This document shows positions 17,651-27,092 of a DNA stretch of 64,000 nucleotides, piece after piece. Source of the DNA: Lysobacterales bacterium (GTDB lineage Bacteria; Pseudomonadota; Gammaproteobacteria; Xanthomonadales; Xanthomonadaceae). A program made the translations under genes and the position numbers. Under the pieces are notes generated by a model. It saw nothing but the letters and a program-made list of their open reading frames with translations, was not told the origin of the DNA and ran no database searches. The stretch is from NCBI GenBank assembly GCA_016718605.1, contig JADKCY010000013.1, positions 90,421 through 154,420 on the forward strand. The letters are read 5' to 3'. The first letter of the stretch is position 1; the number at the start of each line of letters is the position of its first letter.

Positions 17651-18379
17651 ATGATGCTGCAAGACGTGCCAGCCACTGCGAAGCCTGCGAATGCCGAGAC
17701 CCTGCTCGCGGGACTGGGCGGGATCGACTGGCTGCACCTGATCGAATCCTGGGGCCTGAAACTGCTCGCTGCGCTGCTCATCTTCATCGCTGGCCGTTGG
17801 CTGGCCAGGCGCCTGTCGACCGGGCTGGACCGGGTGATGGGTCGCGCCGGCATGGATGTCACCCTGTCCGGCTTCCTGCGCAACATCGCCTACGCGGTGA
17901 TGCTGGTGCTGGTACTGATGACGGCGCTGACTGCCCTCGGCGTACCGACGACGTCCATGTTCGCTGTCCTGGGCGCCGCCGGACTGGCTGTCGGCCTGGC
18001 GCTGAAGGACTCGCTTTCGAACATCGCCTCGGGGGTGATGCTGATCGTGCTGCGTCCGTTCCGCGCCGGCGACCACGTGATCGCGGCCGGCCAGGAAGGC
18101 ACCGTGCTGGAGATCCGCGTGTTCCAGACACGGCTTCGCGCAGTCGACCATCGCGTGATCATCCTGCCGAACAGCGAAGTCACCACGGCCCCGATCATCA
18201 ACTTCAGTACGCTGCCGCAACGCAGGATCGACATCACCGTGGGCGTCGGCTACGACGACGACCTGCAGAAGGCACGCGAAGTGCTCCTGCAGATCGCCCG
18301 CACTGACCCCATGGTGCTCGCCGACCCAGAGCCGGTGGTGCGCGTCCTCAATCTCGGAGAAAGCAGCGGCGCGCCGTGA
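17651..18379 (+). pseudogene. mscS: MscS-family mechanosensitive channel, C-terminus replaced by IS91
   Basis: Start ATG at 17651 behind CAGGAGCC. The protein has an N-terminal helix, two further membrane helices, and the Gly/Ala-rich pore helix FAVLGAAGLAVGLALKDSLSN, then the beta domain (RPFRAGDHV, IILPNSEV) and part of the cytoplasmic cage up to VRVLNLGESS. The last residues come from an IS91-like element that joins near 18367, so the cage domain is cut by some 30-50 residues. It neighbours the ppsA fragment as in a captured chromosomal block. Confidence 0.8.
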
Positions 18380-20010
18380 GGTAGAAGACCGCCCGCTGCC
18401 CGAGTATGTGCGCGAGGAGTTCGAGACCTACCTGCGCTGCGGCGTGCTCGAGCACGGTTTCCTGCGCGTGGTGTGCGAGCAGTGCCGGGCCGAGAGGCTG
18501 GTGGCCTTCTCCTGCAAGAAGCGCGGCTTCTGCCCCAGCTGCGGGGCGCGGCGCATGGCCGAGAGCGCGCGGCACCTGGTGGAGGAGGTGTTTGGCCCGC
18601 GGCCGGTGCGGCAATGGGTGCTGAGTTTTCCGTACCCGCTGCGCTTCCTGTTCGCCAGCAAGCCGGAGGCCATCGGCCCGGTGCTGGTGATCGTGCAGCG
18701 CGTCATCGCCGGCTGGTTAGCCGATCAAGTCGGCGTCGACCACGCCAGCGCGCAATGCGGTGCGGTGACCCTGATCCAGCGCTTCGGCAGCGCGCTGAAC
18801 CTGAATGTTCACTTCCACATGCTGTGGCTCGACGGCGTGTACGACGCGAACGTCGAGCCCCCGCGGCGCAAGCCGCGCCTGCGCCGCGCCCGTGCCCCCA
18901 CCTCTGCGCAACTGACGCAGCTCGCCAACACCATCGCGCATCGCGTGTGCCGGCACCTGTCGCGCCGCGGCTGGCTCGAAGGCGAAGACGAATCCGTGTT
19001 CCTGTCCGACAGCGCGGGTAGCGACGACGGCATGGATGGGCTGCGGATGAGTTCGATGACCTACCGCATCGCCACCGGTCGCGACGCTGGCCGCAAGGTC
19101 GTCACGCTGCAAACATTGCCCGGTGACGCAGGCTCGCTGGAGGGCGACGCCGGCAAGGTCGGCGGCTTCTCGCTGCATGCCGGCGTGGCCGCGGAAGCAC
19201 ACGAAAGCCACAAGCTCGAAAAGCTGTGCCGCTACATCACGCGCCCGGCCATCAGCGAGCAGCGGCTGTCGATCTCACCGCAGGGTAGGGTGCGGTATCA
19301 GCTCAAGACGCCGTGGCGAAATGGGACCACGCATGTCGAATGGGATGCGGTGGACTTCATCGCCAAACTGGCCGCACTGGTCCCGCCACCTCGCACCCAC
19401 CTCACCCGCTTCCACGGCGTATTCGCCCCGAATGCAAACCTGCGTGCGCAGCTGACGCCCTCGGGGCGCGGCAAGCGGCCTGCGGGCGATGCGGCGCCAG
19501 TGGACGTCAGCGCCCACGACGAGCCGCGCAGCCCCGAGCAGAAGCGCCGTGCGATGAGCTGGGCGCAACGGCTCAAGCGCGTGTTCGGCATCGATATCAC
19601 CACCTGCGCCCACTGCGGCGGCGCGGCGCGGATCGTCGCCAGCATCGAAGAACCCACCGCCATCCGCGCCATCCTCGCCCACTTCGAGAAGCACGGCGCG
19701 CTGGAGCAAGCGCACTACCGGCCCGCAGCGCGCGCGCCGCCGCCGGCCGCGTGATGAGGCGCCGGCCACACAGCCGGTAGCCAAGCCAGAGTCCGATCCG
19801 ATGCGGCCACGACCCCGCAGGGCTGCGCTCGGCCCTGTGCCGGGATTCGGTGAGAAATGGCTACGCACTGAGCCGCTGCGTGGCCCCGCGATGTCGAAAA
19901 CCCACGCATGAACCCCCGATCTGTGCCCGATCTGTGCCCAAAGCGGCGCTTGCGCGGCCGCTTCCTACCCGCCAGACTCGCCAAAAAGGGCGGTTGAACT
20001 TCCTATACCC
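18368..20010 (+). mobile_element. IS91-like element, copy 1 (5' truncated)
   Basis: Starts inside the transposase gene at its junction with mscS and ends near the sequence TTGAACTTCCTATACCC. The other copy (25160-26990) ends with the matching TTGAATTTCCTATAC. The terminal end faces right, towards the roadblock cluster. Confidence 0.65.
18383..19754 (+). pseudogene. IS91-family rolling-circle transposase, N-terminus missing
   Basis: Reads EDRPLPEYVREEFETYLRCG onward. It has the zinc-ribbon CxxC pairs (CEQC, CKKRGFCPSC), HFHMLWLDGVY with the HUH-type His motif, and RYITRPAI. Compared with copy 2 it lacks the first 50 or so residues, lost where it joins mscS. The C-terminal stop is intact (RPAARAPPPAA). 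Y2/HUH transposases of this family move one strand by rolling circle and can carry neighbouring DNA past the terminal end. Confidence 0.75.
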
Positions 20011-20297
20011 TATCGGCCCTTGGTAGGGGTTGACCCTATGCAGTGGAAAGACTAAACAGGAGGTGAACATTTGCAGTGACGCCCGTGTTCACAGGCAGCC
20101 CGGACTGCGACCCATGCAGCCGCCGCGCCACACACCTGAAAGTTCCAAGAGTGCAACAAAGGGGGAGCCTTCCTGAACTAGCCTGCCGTACTGGACGCAA
20201 GCTTCACGCATCGCTGATACGGCACCCCGAAGTCCGCCCCGCAGCAACGATGAGGAAACACCGTTTTGTAAACCCCTGACCCACAAAGGAAACTGCC
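20011..20297 (+). other. Intergenic region before roadblock operon
   Basis: About 290 bases with no convincing gene. A strong AGGAGGTGAAC at 20057 precedes a possible GTG-started 67-codon frame (20076-20279), but its composition is not protein-like. The region probably carries the promoter for the cluster that starts at 20298. Confidence 0.4.
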
Positions 20298-20660
20298 ATG
20301 CGCAAAGATATGTTCCAACAGGTACTGGAAGAATTGAAAAGCTCGTCGGCCGATGTCGAGGCCTCGGCCCTGATCTCCACCGACGGCCTGATGATCGCCT
20401 CCGCGCTTCCACAGGGCATGGACGAGGACCGCGTCGGCGCGATGTCGGCCGCGCTGCTGTCGCTGGGCGATCGCGCCGCACGCGAACTGGTGCGCGGCAC
20501 GCTGGAACGGGTGCTGCTGCAGGGCCAGCAGGGCTACGTGATCATGAGTTCCTCCGGCAGCGAGGCGGTACTGACCGTGCTGGCCAAGCCCAATGCCAAG
20601 CTGGGCCTGCTGTTCCTGGACATCAAACGTGCAGCCGAAGCGCTGTCCAAGCTGATCTGA
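20298..20660 (+). CDS. Roadblock/LC7-domain protein (MglB-like)
   Basis: 120 residues with the roadblock/LC7 pattern: an N-terminal helix, VEASALISTDGLMIASALP, a middle helix (MSAALLSLGDRAARELV), and a C-terminal strand-helix. Such proteins dimerise and act as co-regulators or GTPase-activating partners of small Ras-like GTPases; MglB is the model. A GTPase of this type is encoded at 23809 in the same operon. Shine-Dalgarno AAAGGAAA precedes the ATG. The likely role is in polarity, motility or surface regulation, by inference from family and neighbours. Confidence 0.8.
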   Translation: MRKDMFQQVLEELKSSSADVEASALISTDGLMIASALPQGMDEDRVGAMSAALLSLGDRAARELVRGTLERVLLQGQQGYVIMSSSGSEAVLTVLAKPNAKLGLLFLDIKRAAEALSKLI

Positions 20661-20673
20661 CTGGAGGTGCGTC

Positions 20674-21165
20674 ATGAGCTTTCCCCCGCAGTCGCCCGCG
20701 CCTGATGCCACCCAGGAACGTCCGCACAACTATCACGATGGCCGCAGCAGCACGCTGAAGATCAGCCAGCGCGAGCGGCCCTATCCGGAAGGCCGCCTGA
20801 TCGTCTCGCGCACCGACCTCAATGGCACGATCACGCATTGCAACGACGCCTTCGTGGAAATTTCCGGTTACACCCGCGATGAACTGGTCGGCCAGCCGCA
20901 CTGCATCCTGCGGCACCCGGATATCCCGCGCGCCATTTACCAGGACCTGTGGAGCACATTGCAGGCCGGCAAAAAATGGCATGGCTACGTCAAGAACCTC
21001 TGCAAGGACGGTTCGCACTACTGGGTCTACGCCACCGCCGTGCCGAACCGGCGCGGAGGCGAAGTGGTCGGCTATTCCTCGGTGCGGCGCGAACCCTCGC
21101 GCAGCAAGATCGCCGAGGCCGAGGCCCGCTACAAGCAGATGCTGGCCACCGAAGGAGGTGCGTGA
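20674..21165 (+). CDS. PAS-domain sensor protein (Aer-type PAS)
   Basis: 163 residues: a polar N-terminus then a PAS domain (about 45-150) with the aerotaxis-type pattern DLNGTITHCNDAFVEISGY, LVGQPHCILRHPD, and GKKWHGYVKNLCKDG...YWVYA. Such PAS domains bind FAD or other ligands in redox sensing. There is no kinase or methyl-accepting domain, so it must signal through partners. Its stop overlaps the ATG of the next gene (TGATG at 21163-21167). It belongs to the roadblock/GTPase operon. Confidence 0.8.
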   Translation: MSFPPQSPAPDATQERPHNYHDGRSSTLKISQRERPYPEGRLIVSRTDLNGTITHCNDAFVEISGYTRDELVGQPHCILRHPDIPRAIYQDLWSTLQAGKKWHGYVKNLCKDGSHYWVYATAVPNRRGGEVVGYSSVRREPSRSKIAEAEARYKQMLATEGGA

Positions 21166-21914
21166 TGAACATCAACGTATTGATTGCACCGGACTTCGCC
21201 CCCGAGCATTTCGCCGGCTGGCACATGCTCAACACCCTGATGCAGCGCAAGACCGGCCTGGCGCTACGGCTGCTGACGCCGGCCTCGGCCAGCGAACAGG
21301 CGCAACTGATCACCGACGGCAAGGCCGACATCATCTATGCCAACCCGTTCGATGCCGCCTTGATGGTGCGCGATTCGGGCTACGTCGCGCTGGTGCGCCC
21401 GATCAACAAGGTCAACGAAATGGTCATCGCCGCACATGCCGAGTCGCCGGTCGCCAGCTTCCGCGAGCTCAAGCCCGGCAGCAAGGTCGCGCTGACCGAC
21501 AACAAGGATGTGAAGCTGATCGGCCTGCGCCTGCTGGAACCGGCCGACCTGACCGAAGCCGACATCAACTGGCAGGTGGTGGAGTCCTACCAGGCCGCCG
21601 CGCGGATGGTGATCAAGGGCGAAGCCGACGCCTGCTTCATGCTGGCCGAAGCCTTCCACTCGCTCTCGCGCCTGACCCTGACCCAGCTCAAGCCGCTGAT
21701 CGAAAGCAAGCTGGCCGACATCAGCCATGTGATTCTGGTGCACCCACGGGTCGAAGCCGAAGCGCCGAAGCTGCGCGAAGCACTGCTGGGCCTGGCAGGC
21801 TCGGCCGATGGTCAGCCGGTGCTGGACGAACTCGGGATCAACCAGGGCTTTGAAGCGATGTCGGCCGAGGACGCCGAGTTCATGATCGATCTGATGGACA
21901 CCCTGCTGGAATAA
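21165..21914 (+). CDS. PhnD-like periplasmic-binding-fold protein without signal peptide
   Basis: 249 residues with the phosphonate/phosphate ABC-binding-protein pattern: IAPDFAPEHFAGW, then ADIIYANPFDAALMVRDSGY, later NWQVVESYQAAARMVIKGEADACF. Unlike transport proteins it starts directly at the fold with no signal peptide, so it is probably a cytoplasmic ligand sensor. It is coupled to the PAS gene by overlap, suggesting an intracellular sensing role for the GTPase module. The ligand is unknown. Confidence 0.7.
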   Translation: MNINVLIAPDFAPEHFAGWHMLNTLMQRKTGLALRLLTPASASEQAQLITDGKADIIYANPFDAALMVRDSGYVALVRPINKVNEMVIAAHAESPVASFRELKPGSKVALTDNKDVKLIGLRLLEPADLTEADINWQVVESYQAAARMVIKGEADACFMLAEAFHSLSRLTLTQLKPLIESKLADISHVILVHPRVEAEAPKLREALLGLAGSADGQPVLDELGINQGFEAMSAEDAEFMIDLMDTLLE

Positions 21915-21918
21915 GCCG

Positions 21919-22488
21919 ATGGAGGACATGGCGGAAAGAATGGAGTTTCGCCAGAGCGGGCGCCGCGTGCTGCGCAACCGGAGCGATCCGGACGCGCACG
22001 AGGCGCGCGTTCAGTTCGCATGCCGGCTGCGTGGCACCGAACCGTTGCAGGGCGCGCTGGCCGACATGGCACATGCCGCTGCGGGCGACCCTTCCCGCCT
22101 GACCCGACTGCTGCCGCTGCCCGATATCCGGCAGCGGCTGCTGCCCGGAGTGCTCGACGCCTTCGCCCGGCAGATCAGCAGCGGGCCGTTGCCGCGCGTC
22201 ACCGCGCTGGCCACGCGTTACAGCATCCTGGCGATGCCGTCGCTGGACGTGCCGGCGCGTGCCATCCTGTGCGGTGCCGATGATTCGCGCCGTGCCGCCG
22301 CCGAGGCCCTGCCGGCGCTGCTGAATGGTAATGCGGCGGTAGAAGAAGCATTCCTGGCGCACTGCGAAGGGGCCGGCGATACGCTGGCCTTCATGCTGGC
22401 CCGCAGTGCGATGATCAAGGCCCGGCGCGAGCTGTCTCCGCGCTGGCGAGAAGTGTCCGAAACCCTGCAACGAGGCCCGGGTTCATGA
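21919..22488 (+). CDS. Hypothetical protein of the roadblock operon
   Basis: 189 residues, basic and largely helical with Ala/Arg-rich composition. No catalytic motif recognised. Start ATG at 21919 lies five bases after the previous stop; the stop overlaps the next ATG (ATGA at 22485-22488). It lies between the PhnD-like sensor and a receiver-like protein in a seven-gene operon, so a structural or adaptor role is plausible but not shown. Confidence 0.6.
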   Translation: MEDMAERMEFRQSGRRVLRNRSDPDAHEARVQFACRLRGTEPLQGALADMAHAAAGDPSRLTRLLPLPDIRQRLLPGVLDAFARQISSGPLPRVTALATRYSILAMPSLDVPARAILCGADDSRRAAAEALPALLNGNAAVEEAFLAHCEGAGDTLAFMLARSAMIKARRELSPRWREVSETLQRGPGS

Positions 22489-23795
22489 GTGACGTTCTGT
22501 TGGTGGGCCTCTCCGACCCCGAAGCCGGCGCGATCGAAGTGCTGATGGGGCGGCGTTGGCCGAACCTGAAAACCCATCGCCTGGCGCGCGGTCCCCGGCT
22601 GGAACTGCCGGAGCAGGACCGCTCCGCGCGCAACTGCACCAGCTGCGTCATCGACCTGCTCAGCGCTGGGATGCGCATGCGCACGCCGGAAACCGAAGCG
22701 GCGCTGATGCAGTTCCTCGCCGCCCGCCCGGCCATCCTGCTGTCGCGCGATCCGGACAGCGGCTGGTCCGGACAACCGCTGCCAAACGGGCCGGCGCAGC
22801 AGATCGTCGTCGTCAAGACGCCGTACAGCAGCGCCCAGTTGCTGGCCGGGCTGGTGCAGATCCTGGATCCGGAACACCTCAGCGCTGCGGTCAAACACGA
22901 CGCATCCCCGCGTGTCAGCACTCCGCCACCGCACAGCGCCGCCGCCCAGACCACGCCGGAAACGCCACCGTTGCCGGCCTGGCGCCGTGCACTGGAGCTG
23001 GCCGAGCGCCTGAACCAGCCGGCAGCGGTTCCAGCTGAATCCGCTGCAACGGCACGCAGCAATGGTGCGGCCGCACCTGCCCTGGCAGCACGCCCTTCCG
23101 CAAAGCCGGCGCCCCGAGGCATCGGCCTGCGCACGGGCGCGGTGCCGGTCCTGCTGCGCGTGTTTCCGGAACTGCGCACGCAGCCACTGATGATCCTGGG
23201 CGAACGTATTCTGGCCGCCGGTGACGCGGTGATGCTGCTGTTCAGCAACAGCGTGGCCTTCGTGGCTTGCGTGCAACAGGGTTGGGTCGCGACCGGCCTG
23301 CGCCTGCCGATGCTGCTGAAGATGCTCGTCACCTCGACCGGGGTAGATCAGGTCACACTTCAGTCGCTGAGCAACGCCGAAGCCCAAAGAGTGGTGCGTG
23401 AACGCTTCGGCGACTTGGAACACCGCATGCGACTGCCGCTGGACACGCTCACCTGGGAGCTGGCCGCCACCTGGTTCCCCGCGTTGAAACTGCACCCGCA
23501 CGGCGACCTGCACCTGCGCCTGAAGCGCCTGCCCAACTTCACCCGGCTGGGTGCCGTCGGCCCGCTCGATGTGCAATTGGCGGCCGCATGCGCGCGTGCA
23601 CCACGATCGATGGCTGCGCTGGCGCGCCAGTTCCCGGGCCGCGAACAGGAGATCTACCGTTTCGCGGTGCTCACCCTGCTTTCCGGTGCGGCACAGGTCA
23701 CGCCCGAAGACAGCGCACTGCCCGCCGCCGCACCGTTGCCAAGCGACGCGCAGCGGCGCGGTTTCTTCAAATCCCTGCTCGACCGGCTCTTCTGA
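22485..23795 (+). CDS. Receiver-like fold plus unknown C-terminal domain
   Basis: 436 residues. The N-terminal part (about 1-135) resembles a degenerate response-regulator receiver: VLLVGLSDPEAG, an Asp in CVIDLLSAGMRMR, AILLSRD and VVVKTPYSSAQLLAGL where the conserved Lys would be. An Ala/Pro-rich linker (about 138-220) leads to a C-terminal domain with WELAATWFPALKLHP and LARQFPGREQEIYRF, which may be a winged helix. It probably acts as a scaffold or output protein for the adjacent GTPase. The receiver assignment is tentative. Confidence 0.55.
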   Translation: MSDVLLVGLSDPEAGAIEVLMGRRWPNLKTHRLARGPRLELPEQDRSARNCTSCVIDLLSAGMRMRTPETEAALMQFLAARPAILLSRDPDSGWSGQPLPNGPAQQIVVVKTPYSSAQLLAGLVQILDPEHLSAAVKHDASPRVSTPPPHSAAAQTTPETPPLPAWRRALELAERLNQPAAVPAESAATARSNGAAAPALAARPSAKPAPRGIGLRTGAVPVLLRVFPELRTQPLMILGERILAAGDAVMLLFSNSVAFVACVQQGWVATGLRLPMLLKMLVTSTGVDQVTLQSLSNAEAQRVVRERFGDLEHRMRLPLDTLTWELAATWFPALKLHPHGDLHLRLKRLPNFTRLGAVGPLDVQLAAACARAPRSMAALARQFPGREQEIYRFAVLTLLSGAAQVTPEDSALPAAAPLPSDAQRRGFFKSLLDRLF

Positions 23796-23808
23796 GGACC
23801 ACCCGCCC

Positions 23809-24354
23809 ATGGCTGTGTACAAACTCGTATTCGCAGGCCCGGTCGGCGCCGGCAAGACCACTGCGGTGCAGTCGCTTTCCGACATCGAAGTGGTCAGCAC
23901 CGAAAGCGTGGCCACCGACGAAACCCGCCGCCTCAAACGCACCACCACGGTGGCGATGGACTACGGCGTGATGCGGCTGGACAACGGCGACCAGGTGCAT
24001 CTGTACGGCACGCCGGGGCAGAAACGCTTCGACTTCATGTGGGAAATCCTCGCCGAAAACGCGCTCGGTCTGGTGCTGCTGCTCAAGGGCGATGCCGCCG
24101 ACCCGGTGGCCGACCTGCGCACCTACGTCAACGAGTTCCGCAGCTTCATTGATCAGACCGGCCTGGTGGTCGGCATCACCCACGCCGAAGCCGCCGGCTG
24201 GCAGGTGCGCCAGCAGGTGGCGCGGGAAATGCAAAGTCTGGACCTGCCCTCGGCGGTGATGGAAGCCGACCCACGCAGCCGCGCGCACATGGCCACGCTG
24301 GTCGGCACCCTGATCCACGGTCTGGACCCGGTTCGCGCCGGCGCGCCGGGCTGA
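23809..24354 (+). CDS. MglA-like small Ras-family GTPase
   Basis: 181 residues with a full small-GTPase core: P-loop FAGPVGAGKTTAVQSL, switch I region with conserved Thr (RTTTVAMDYG), G3 motif YGTPGQKRFDFMW in place of DxxGQ, and GITHAEAAGW where NKxD normally lies. It is therefore an unusual G4 of the type seen in bacterial ATP/GTP-binding proteins beside roadblock genes. It should cycle between nucleotide states under the roadblock partner at 20298. Shine-Dalgarno is weak (GAGGACC). Confidence 0.8.
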   Translation: MAVYKLVFAGPVGAGKTTAVQSLSDIEVVSTESVATDETRRLKRTTTVAMDYGVMRLDNGDQVHLYGTPGQKRFDFMWEILAENALGLVLLLKGDAADPVADLRTYVNEFRSFIDQTGLVVGITHAEAAGWQVRQQVAREMQSLDLPSAVMEADPRSRAHMATLVGTLIHGLDPVRAGAPG

Positions 24355-24367
24355 GCACGGAACGGCA

Positions 24368-24985
24368 ATGAGCATCGCACCTGCCGATCCGTATCTGATG
24401 CTGACCCCGGCCGGAGCCTTGCTGGCATTCGCCGAGCGCACGCCGGATGCCACCAGCGCCCGCCTGCAGACGCTGGTGCCGCGCGGCTCGGCGCTGCGCC
24501 GCAGCGTCTGGCTGGGCGAGGATGCGGAACGTCAGACGCTGCTGGAAGAAGGCCTGAAACGCGGCTGGCTGCACGAGATCGGGCGTGAATTGCAGGCCCC
24601 GGACGTGGTGCTGGACGATTACCTGCCGCACGCGATTGCCGGTCTTTCCGGCTCGCGCATGGCGGCGCTGGCTTCGGATGACGGCTTCTGCCTGGCGCGC
24701 GTGGGCTATGCCCAGGACGAGGCCGACACCTTGTCGGTGGCGGCGGCGGATTTCCTGGATTTCGTCAACCGCCAGAAGCAGCGCGGCTACAAGGGCACCG
24801 GCCGCGCGGTGTCGTTCCACGAGAGCATCGACATGCTGATGCCGGTCACCACGTTCACCCTGTTCTGGGTCGATGGCGTGGGTTACTGGCTGATCCTGGG
24901 CGGCGAACCGCTGCTCAACAATCGCGCGCTGGTGGTGCTGATCTGGGGCATCCGCATGGCCGGCGAGAAGTTCCGGCCAGGCTGA
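24368..24985 (+). CDS. Hypothetical protein, last gene of GTPase operon
   Basis: 205 residues, 13 bases after the GTPase. Middle part (AGLSGSRMAALASDDGFCLARVGYAQDEADTL in pieces) has the strand-helix-strand look of a roadblock/profilin-like or GAF-like fold; the end (WVDGVGYWLILGGEPLLNN) continues in the same style. It may be a second GTPase partner. The family is not certain. Confidence 0.55.
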   Translation: MSIAPADPYLMLTPAGALLAFAERTPDATSARLQTLVPRGSALRRSVWLGEDAERQTLLEEGLKRGWLHEIGRELQAPDVVLDDYLPHAIAGLSGSRMAALASDDGFCLARVGYAQDEADTLSVAAADFLDFVNRQKQRGYKGTGRAVSFHESIDMLMPVTTFTLFWVDGVGYWLILGGEPLLNNRALVVLIWGIRMAGEKFRPG

Positions 24986-24999
24986 TCCGGCCATCACGA

Positions 25000-26940
25000 T
25001 CAGTGCAGGTCGCCTGCGTTGCGATGCAGCCGCCGCGTCAGCCACGCTGGCAACGGCTCCGATGTCACCAGCCTGCTGATCGCAGCCCCGGCGTCGGCGG
25101 CATCGACCTGACCGCAGCGCCGCGCCAGCCACCACCACGCCAGCCACCAGTGGCGCTCCATGAGTATAGGAAATTCAAACGCCCTTTTCGGGCAGTCTGC
25201 GGGGTAGCCGGCGGTGGCACAAGGGTCGGTTTGGGCGTGAGTTGGGCCTTGTCGCGGGGCCTTTGGGCGGGGTGATGGGTGTTCGCGCCGCCGTTCGCGG
25301 CCATTTCCCGCTGGTTGCCGGCAACGGGCCGAGCGCGGCCCTGCGGGGCGTCGCCGCATCTGGCCGGGTGTGGGCTTTCGTAGTGGGGGGCGTGGTCGAT
25401 CCGGGTTGATCTGGCGATCACGCAGCCTCGACCGCGACCGGTGGCCTGCGCGCGCTGGGCGATAGTACGCCGGCTCCCGCACGCCATGCTTTTCGAAGTG
25501 CGCAAGGATGGCCCGGATGGCGTGCGGTTCTTCGATGCTGGCGACGATCCGCACGGCGCCACCGCAGTGGACGCAGGTGATCACGTCGATGCCGAACACG
25601 CGCTTGAGGCGTTGCGCCCAGCTCATCGCACGGCGACGTTCGTCGGGCGTGCGGCGGTCGTGGTCGTCGACCTTCGGCTCTGCATCGGTGGCAGGCCGCT
25701 TGCCGCGCCCCGATGGGGTCAGCTGCGCGCGCCAGTTCGCGTTCGGTGCGAACACGCCGTGGAACCGGGTCAGGTGCACACGCGGTGGCGGGACAAGGGC
25801 CGCCAGTTTCGCGATGAACTCCACCGGCTCGAACTCGACATGCGTGGTGCCGTTCTTCCACGGCGTCTTGAGCTGGTAGCGCACCCGGCCGTGCGGCGAG
25901 ATCGATAGCCGCTGCTCGCTGATCGCCGGTCGCGTGATGTAGCGGCACAGGCGTTCGAGCTTGCGGCCCTCATGTGCTTCGGCCGCAACACCCGCGTGCA
26001 GCGAGAAGCCGCCAACCTTGCCCGCCTCGCCTTCCAGCATGCCGTCGTCCCCTGGCAGCGTTTGCAGCGTGACAACCCTGCGCCCGGCGTCGTGACCGGT
26101 GGCGATGCGGTAGGTAATCGAATGCATCCGCAGCGCGTCCATACCCTCGTCACCTACGGCGCTGTCCGCCAGGAAGGCGGCCTCACCCTCCTCTTCGAGC
26201 CAACCCTTGCGCATCAGGTGCCGGCACACGCGACGGGCAATCGTTCCGGCCAGCGCGGTCAACTGCGCGGACGTGGGCGCGCGGGCGCGCTGCAGGCGCG
26301 GCGTGCCGGCACCCGACGCGTACACGCCATCAAGCCACAGCATGTGGAAGTGCACATTGAGGTTGAGCGCGCTGCCGAAGCGCTGGATCAGCGTCACCGC
26401 ACCGCATTGCGCGCTGCTGCGCTCGACACCCGCTTGATCCGCAAGCCAGCCCGCAATCACCCGCTGCACGATGCCCAGCACCGGGCCGATGGCATCGGGC
26501 TTGCTGGCGAACAGGAAGCGCAAGGGATAGGGGACGCTCAGCACCCATTGCCGCACCGGGCGCGGGCCGAACACGTCTTCGACGAGGTGTTTCGCGCTCT
26601 CGGCCATGCGCCGCGCGCCGCAGCTCGGGCAGAAGCCGCGCTTCTTGCACGAGAACGCCACCAATCGTTCCGCATGGCAGTGCTCGCAGGCCACGCGCAG
26701 GAATCCGTGCTCGAGTACGCCGCAGCGCAGGAACTCGTCGAGCTCCTCGCGCACATACTCGGGCACGGCGCGATCCTCTTGCGCAAGCCGTTCGAGGAAG
26801 TCCGGGTAATGCGCCTGCACCAGCGCGTACAGCAACGTGCGCTCGGGTGCGTGGCGCGCGTAGCGCGGCGTGAGCGGTGCCGCTGCGAACGCCGGTGCGC
26901 GCACGACGGGCTCGCGCCGGAGTGCGATGAGCTGCGGCAC
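25000..26940 (-). CDS. IS91-family transposase with lost stop codon
   Basis: Starts at GTG 26940 behind AGGAGCGTTCC. Residues 1-485 or so are a full IS91-type HUH transposase: zinc ribbon CEHC and CKKRGFCPSC, HFHMLWLDGVY, YITRPAISEQRLS. Copy 1 ends after HYRPAARAPPPAA, but here the frame passes through HRSRSRLRDRQ and on for about 160 basic residues, out of the IS and into flanking DNA. The tail has no domain. The enzyme core looks intact, so this copy could be active or could have mobilised copy 1. Confidence 0.75.
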   Translation of the reverse strand: MPQLIALRREPVVRAPAFAAAPLTPRYARHAPERTLLYALVQAHYPDFLERLAQEDRAVPEYVREELDEFLRCGVLEHGFLRVACEHCHAERLVAFSCKKRGFCPSCGARRMAESAKHLVEDVFGPRPVRQWVLSVPYPLRFLFASKPDAIGPVLGIVQRVIAGWLADQAGVERSSAQCGAVTLIQRFGSALNLNVHFHMLWLDGVYASGAGTPRLQRARAPTSAQLTALAGTIARRVCRHLMRKGWLEEEGEAAFLADSAVGDEGMDALRMHSITYRIATGHDAGRRVVTLQTLPGDDGMLEGEAGKVGGFSLHAGVAAEAHEGRKLERLCRYITRPAISEQRLSISPHGRVRYQLKTPWKNGTTHVEFEPVEFIAKLAALVPPPRVHLTRFHGVFAPNANWRAQLTPSGRGKRPATDAEPKVDDHDRRTPDERRRAMSWAQRLKRVFGIDVITCVHCGGAVRIVASIEEPHAIRAILAHFEKHGVREPAYYRPARAGHRSRSRLRDRQINPDRPRPPLRKPTPGQMRRRPAGPRSARCRQPAGNGRERRREHPSPRPKAPRQGPTHAQTDPCATAGYPADCPKRAFEFPILMERHWWLAWWWLARRCGQVDAADAGAAISRLVTSEPLPAWLTRRLHRNAGDLH

Positions 26941-26990
26941 GGAACGCTCCTGTGCAGCGACGGCAGCACAGGGTTGCGCCCACGGTCACG
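25160..26990 (-). mobile_element. IS91-like element, copy 2
   Basis: A minus-strand IS91-like element with full-length transposase. Its terminal end (TTGAATTTCCTATAC on the minus strand) faces left, towards the roadblock cluster; the origin end is somewhere near 26960-27080. The exact origin boundary is not resolved. Confidence 0.6.
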
Positions 26991-27092
26991 CCGTCACATC
27001 GGCGTCTCCCTGATACGCGGCTCGGAAATCGCCGCGCCGCGGGCAGGCAATATCCGCATCGGAGCAGGTGTGGGTCAGGGAGATGCAAATGA

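Noticed and set aside
20076..20279. GTG-started 67-codon frame with a strong Shine-Dalgarno
   Set aside because: The peptide has irregular composition with scattered Cys/Arg/Pro and no homology I recognise; treated as leader of the roadblock operon.
22218..23948. Long minus-strand frame of 576 codons
   Set aside because: Shadow of the receiver-like and GTPase genes; composition is not protein-like and the plus-strand operon is coupled by overlaps.
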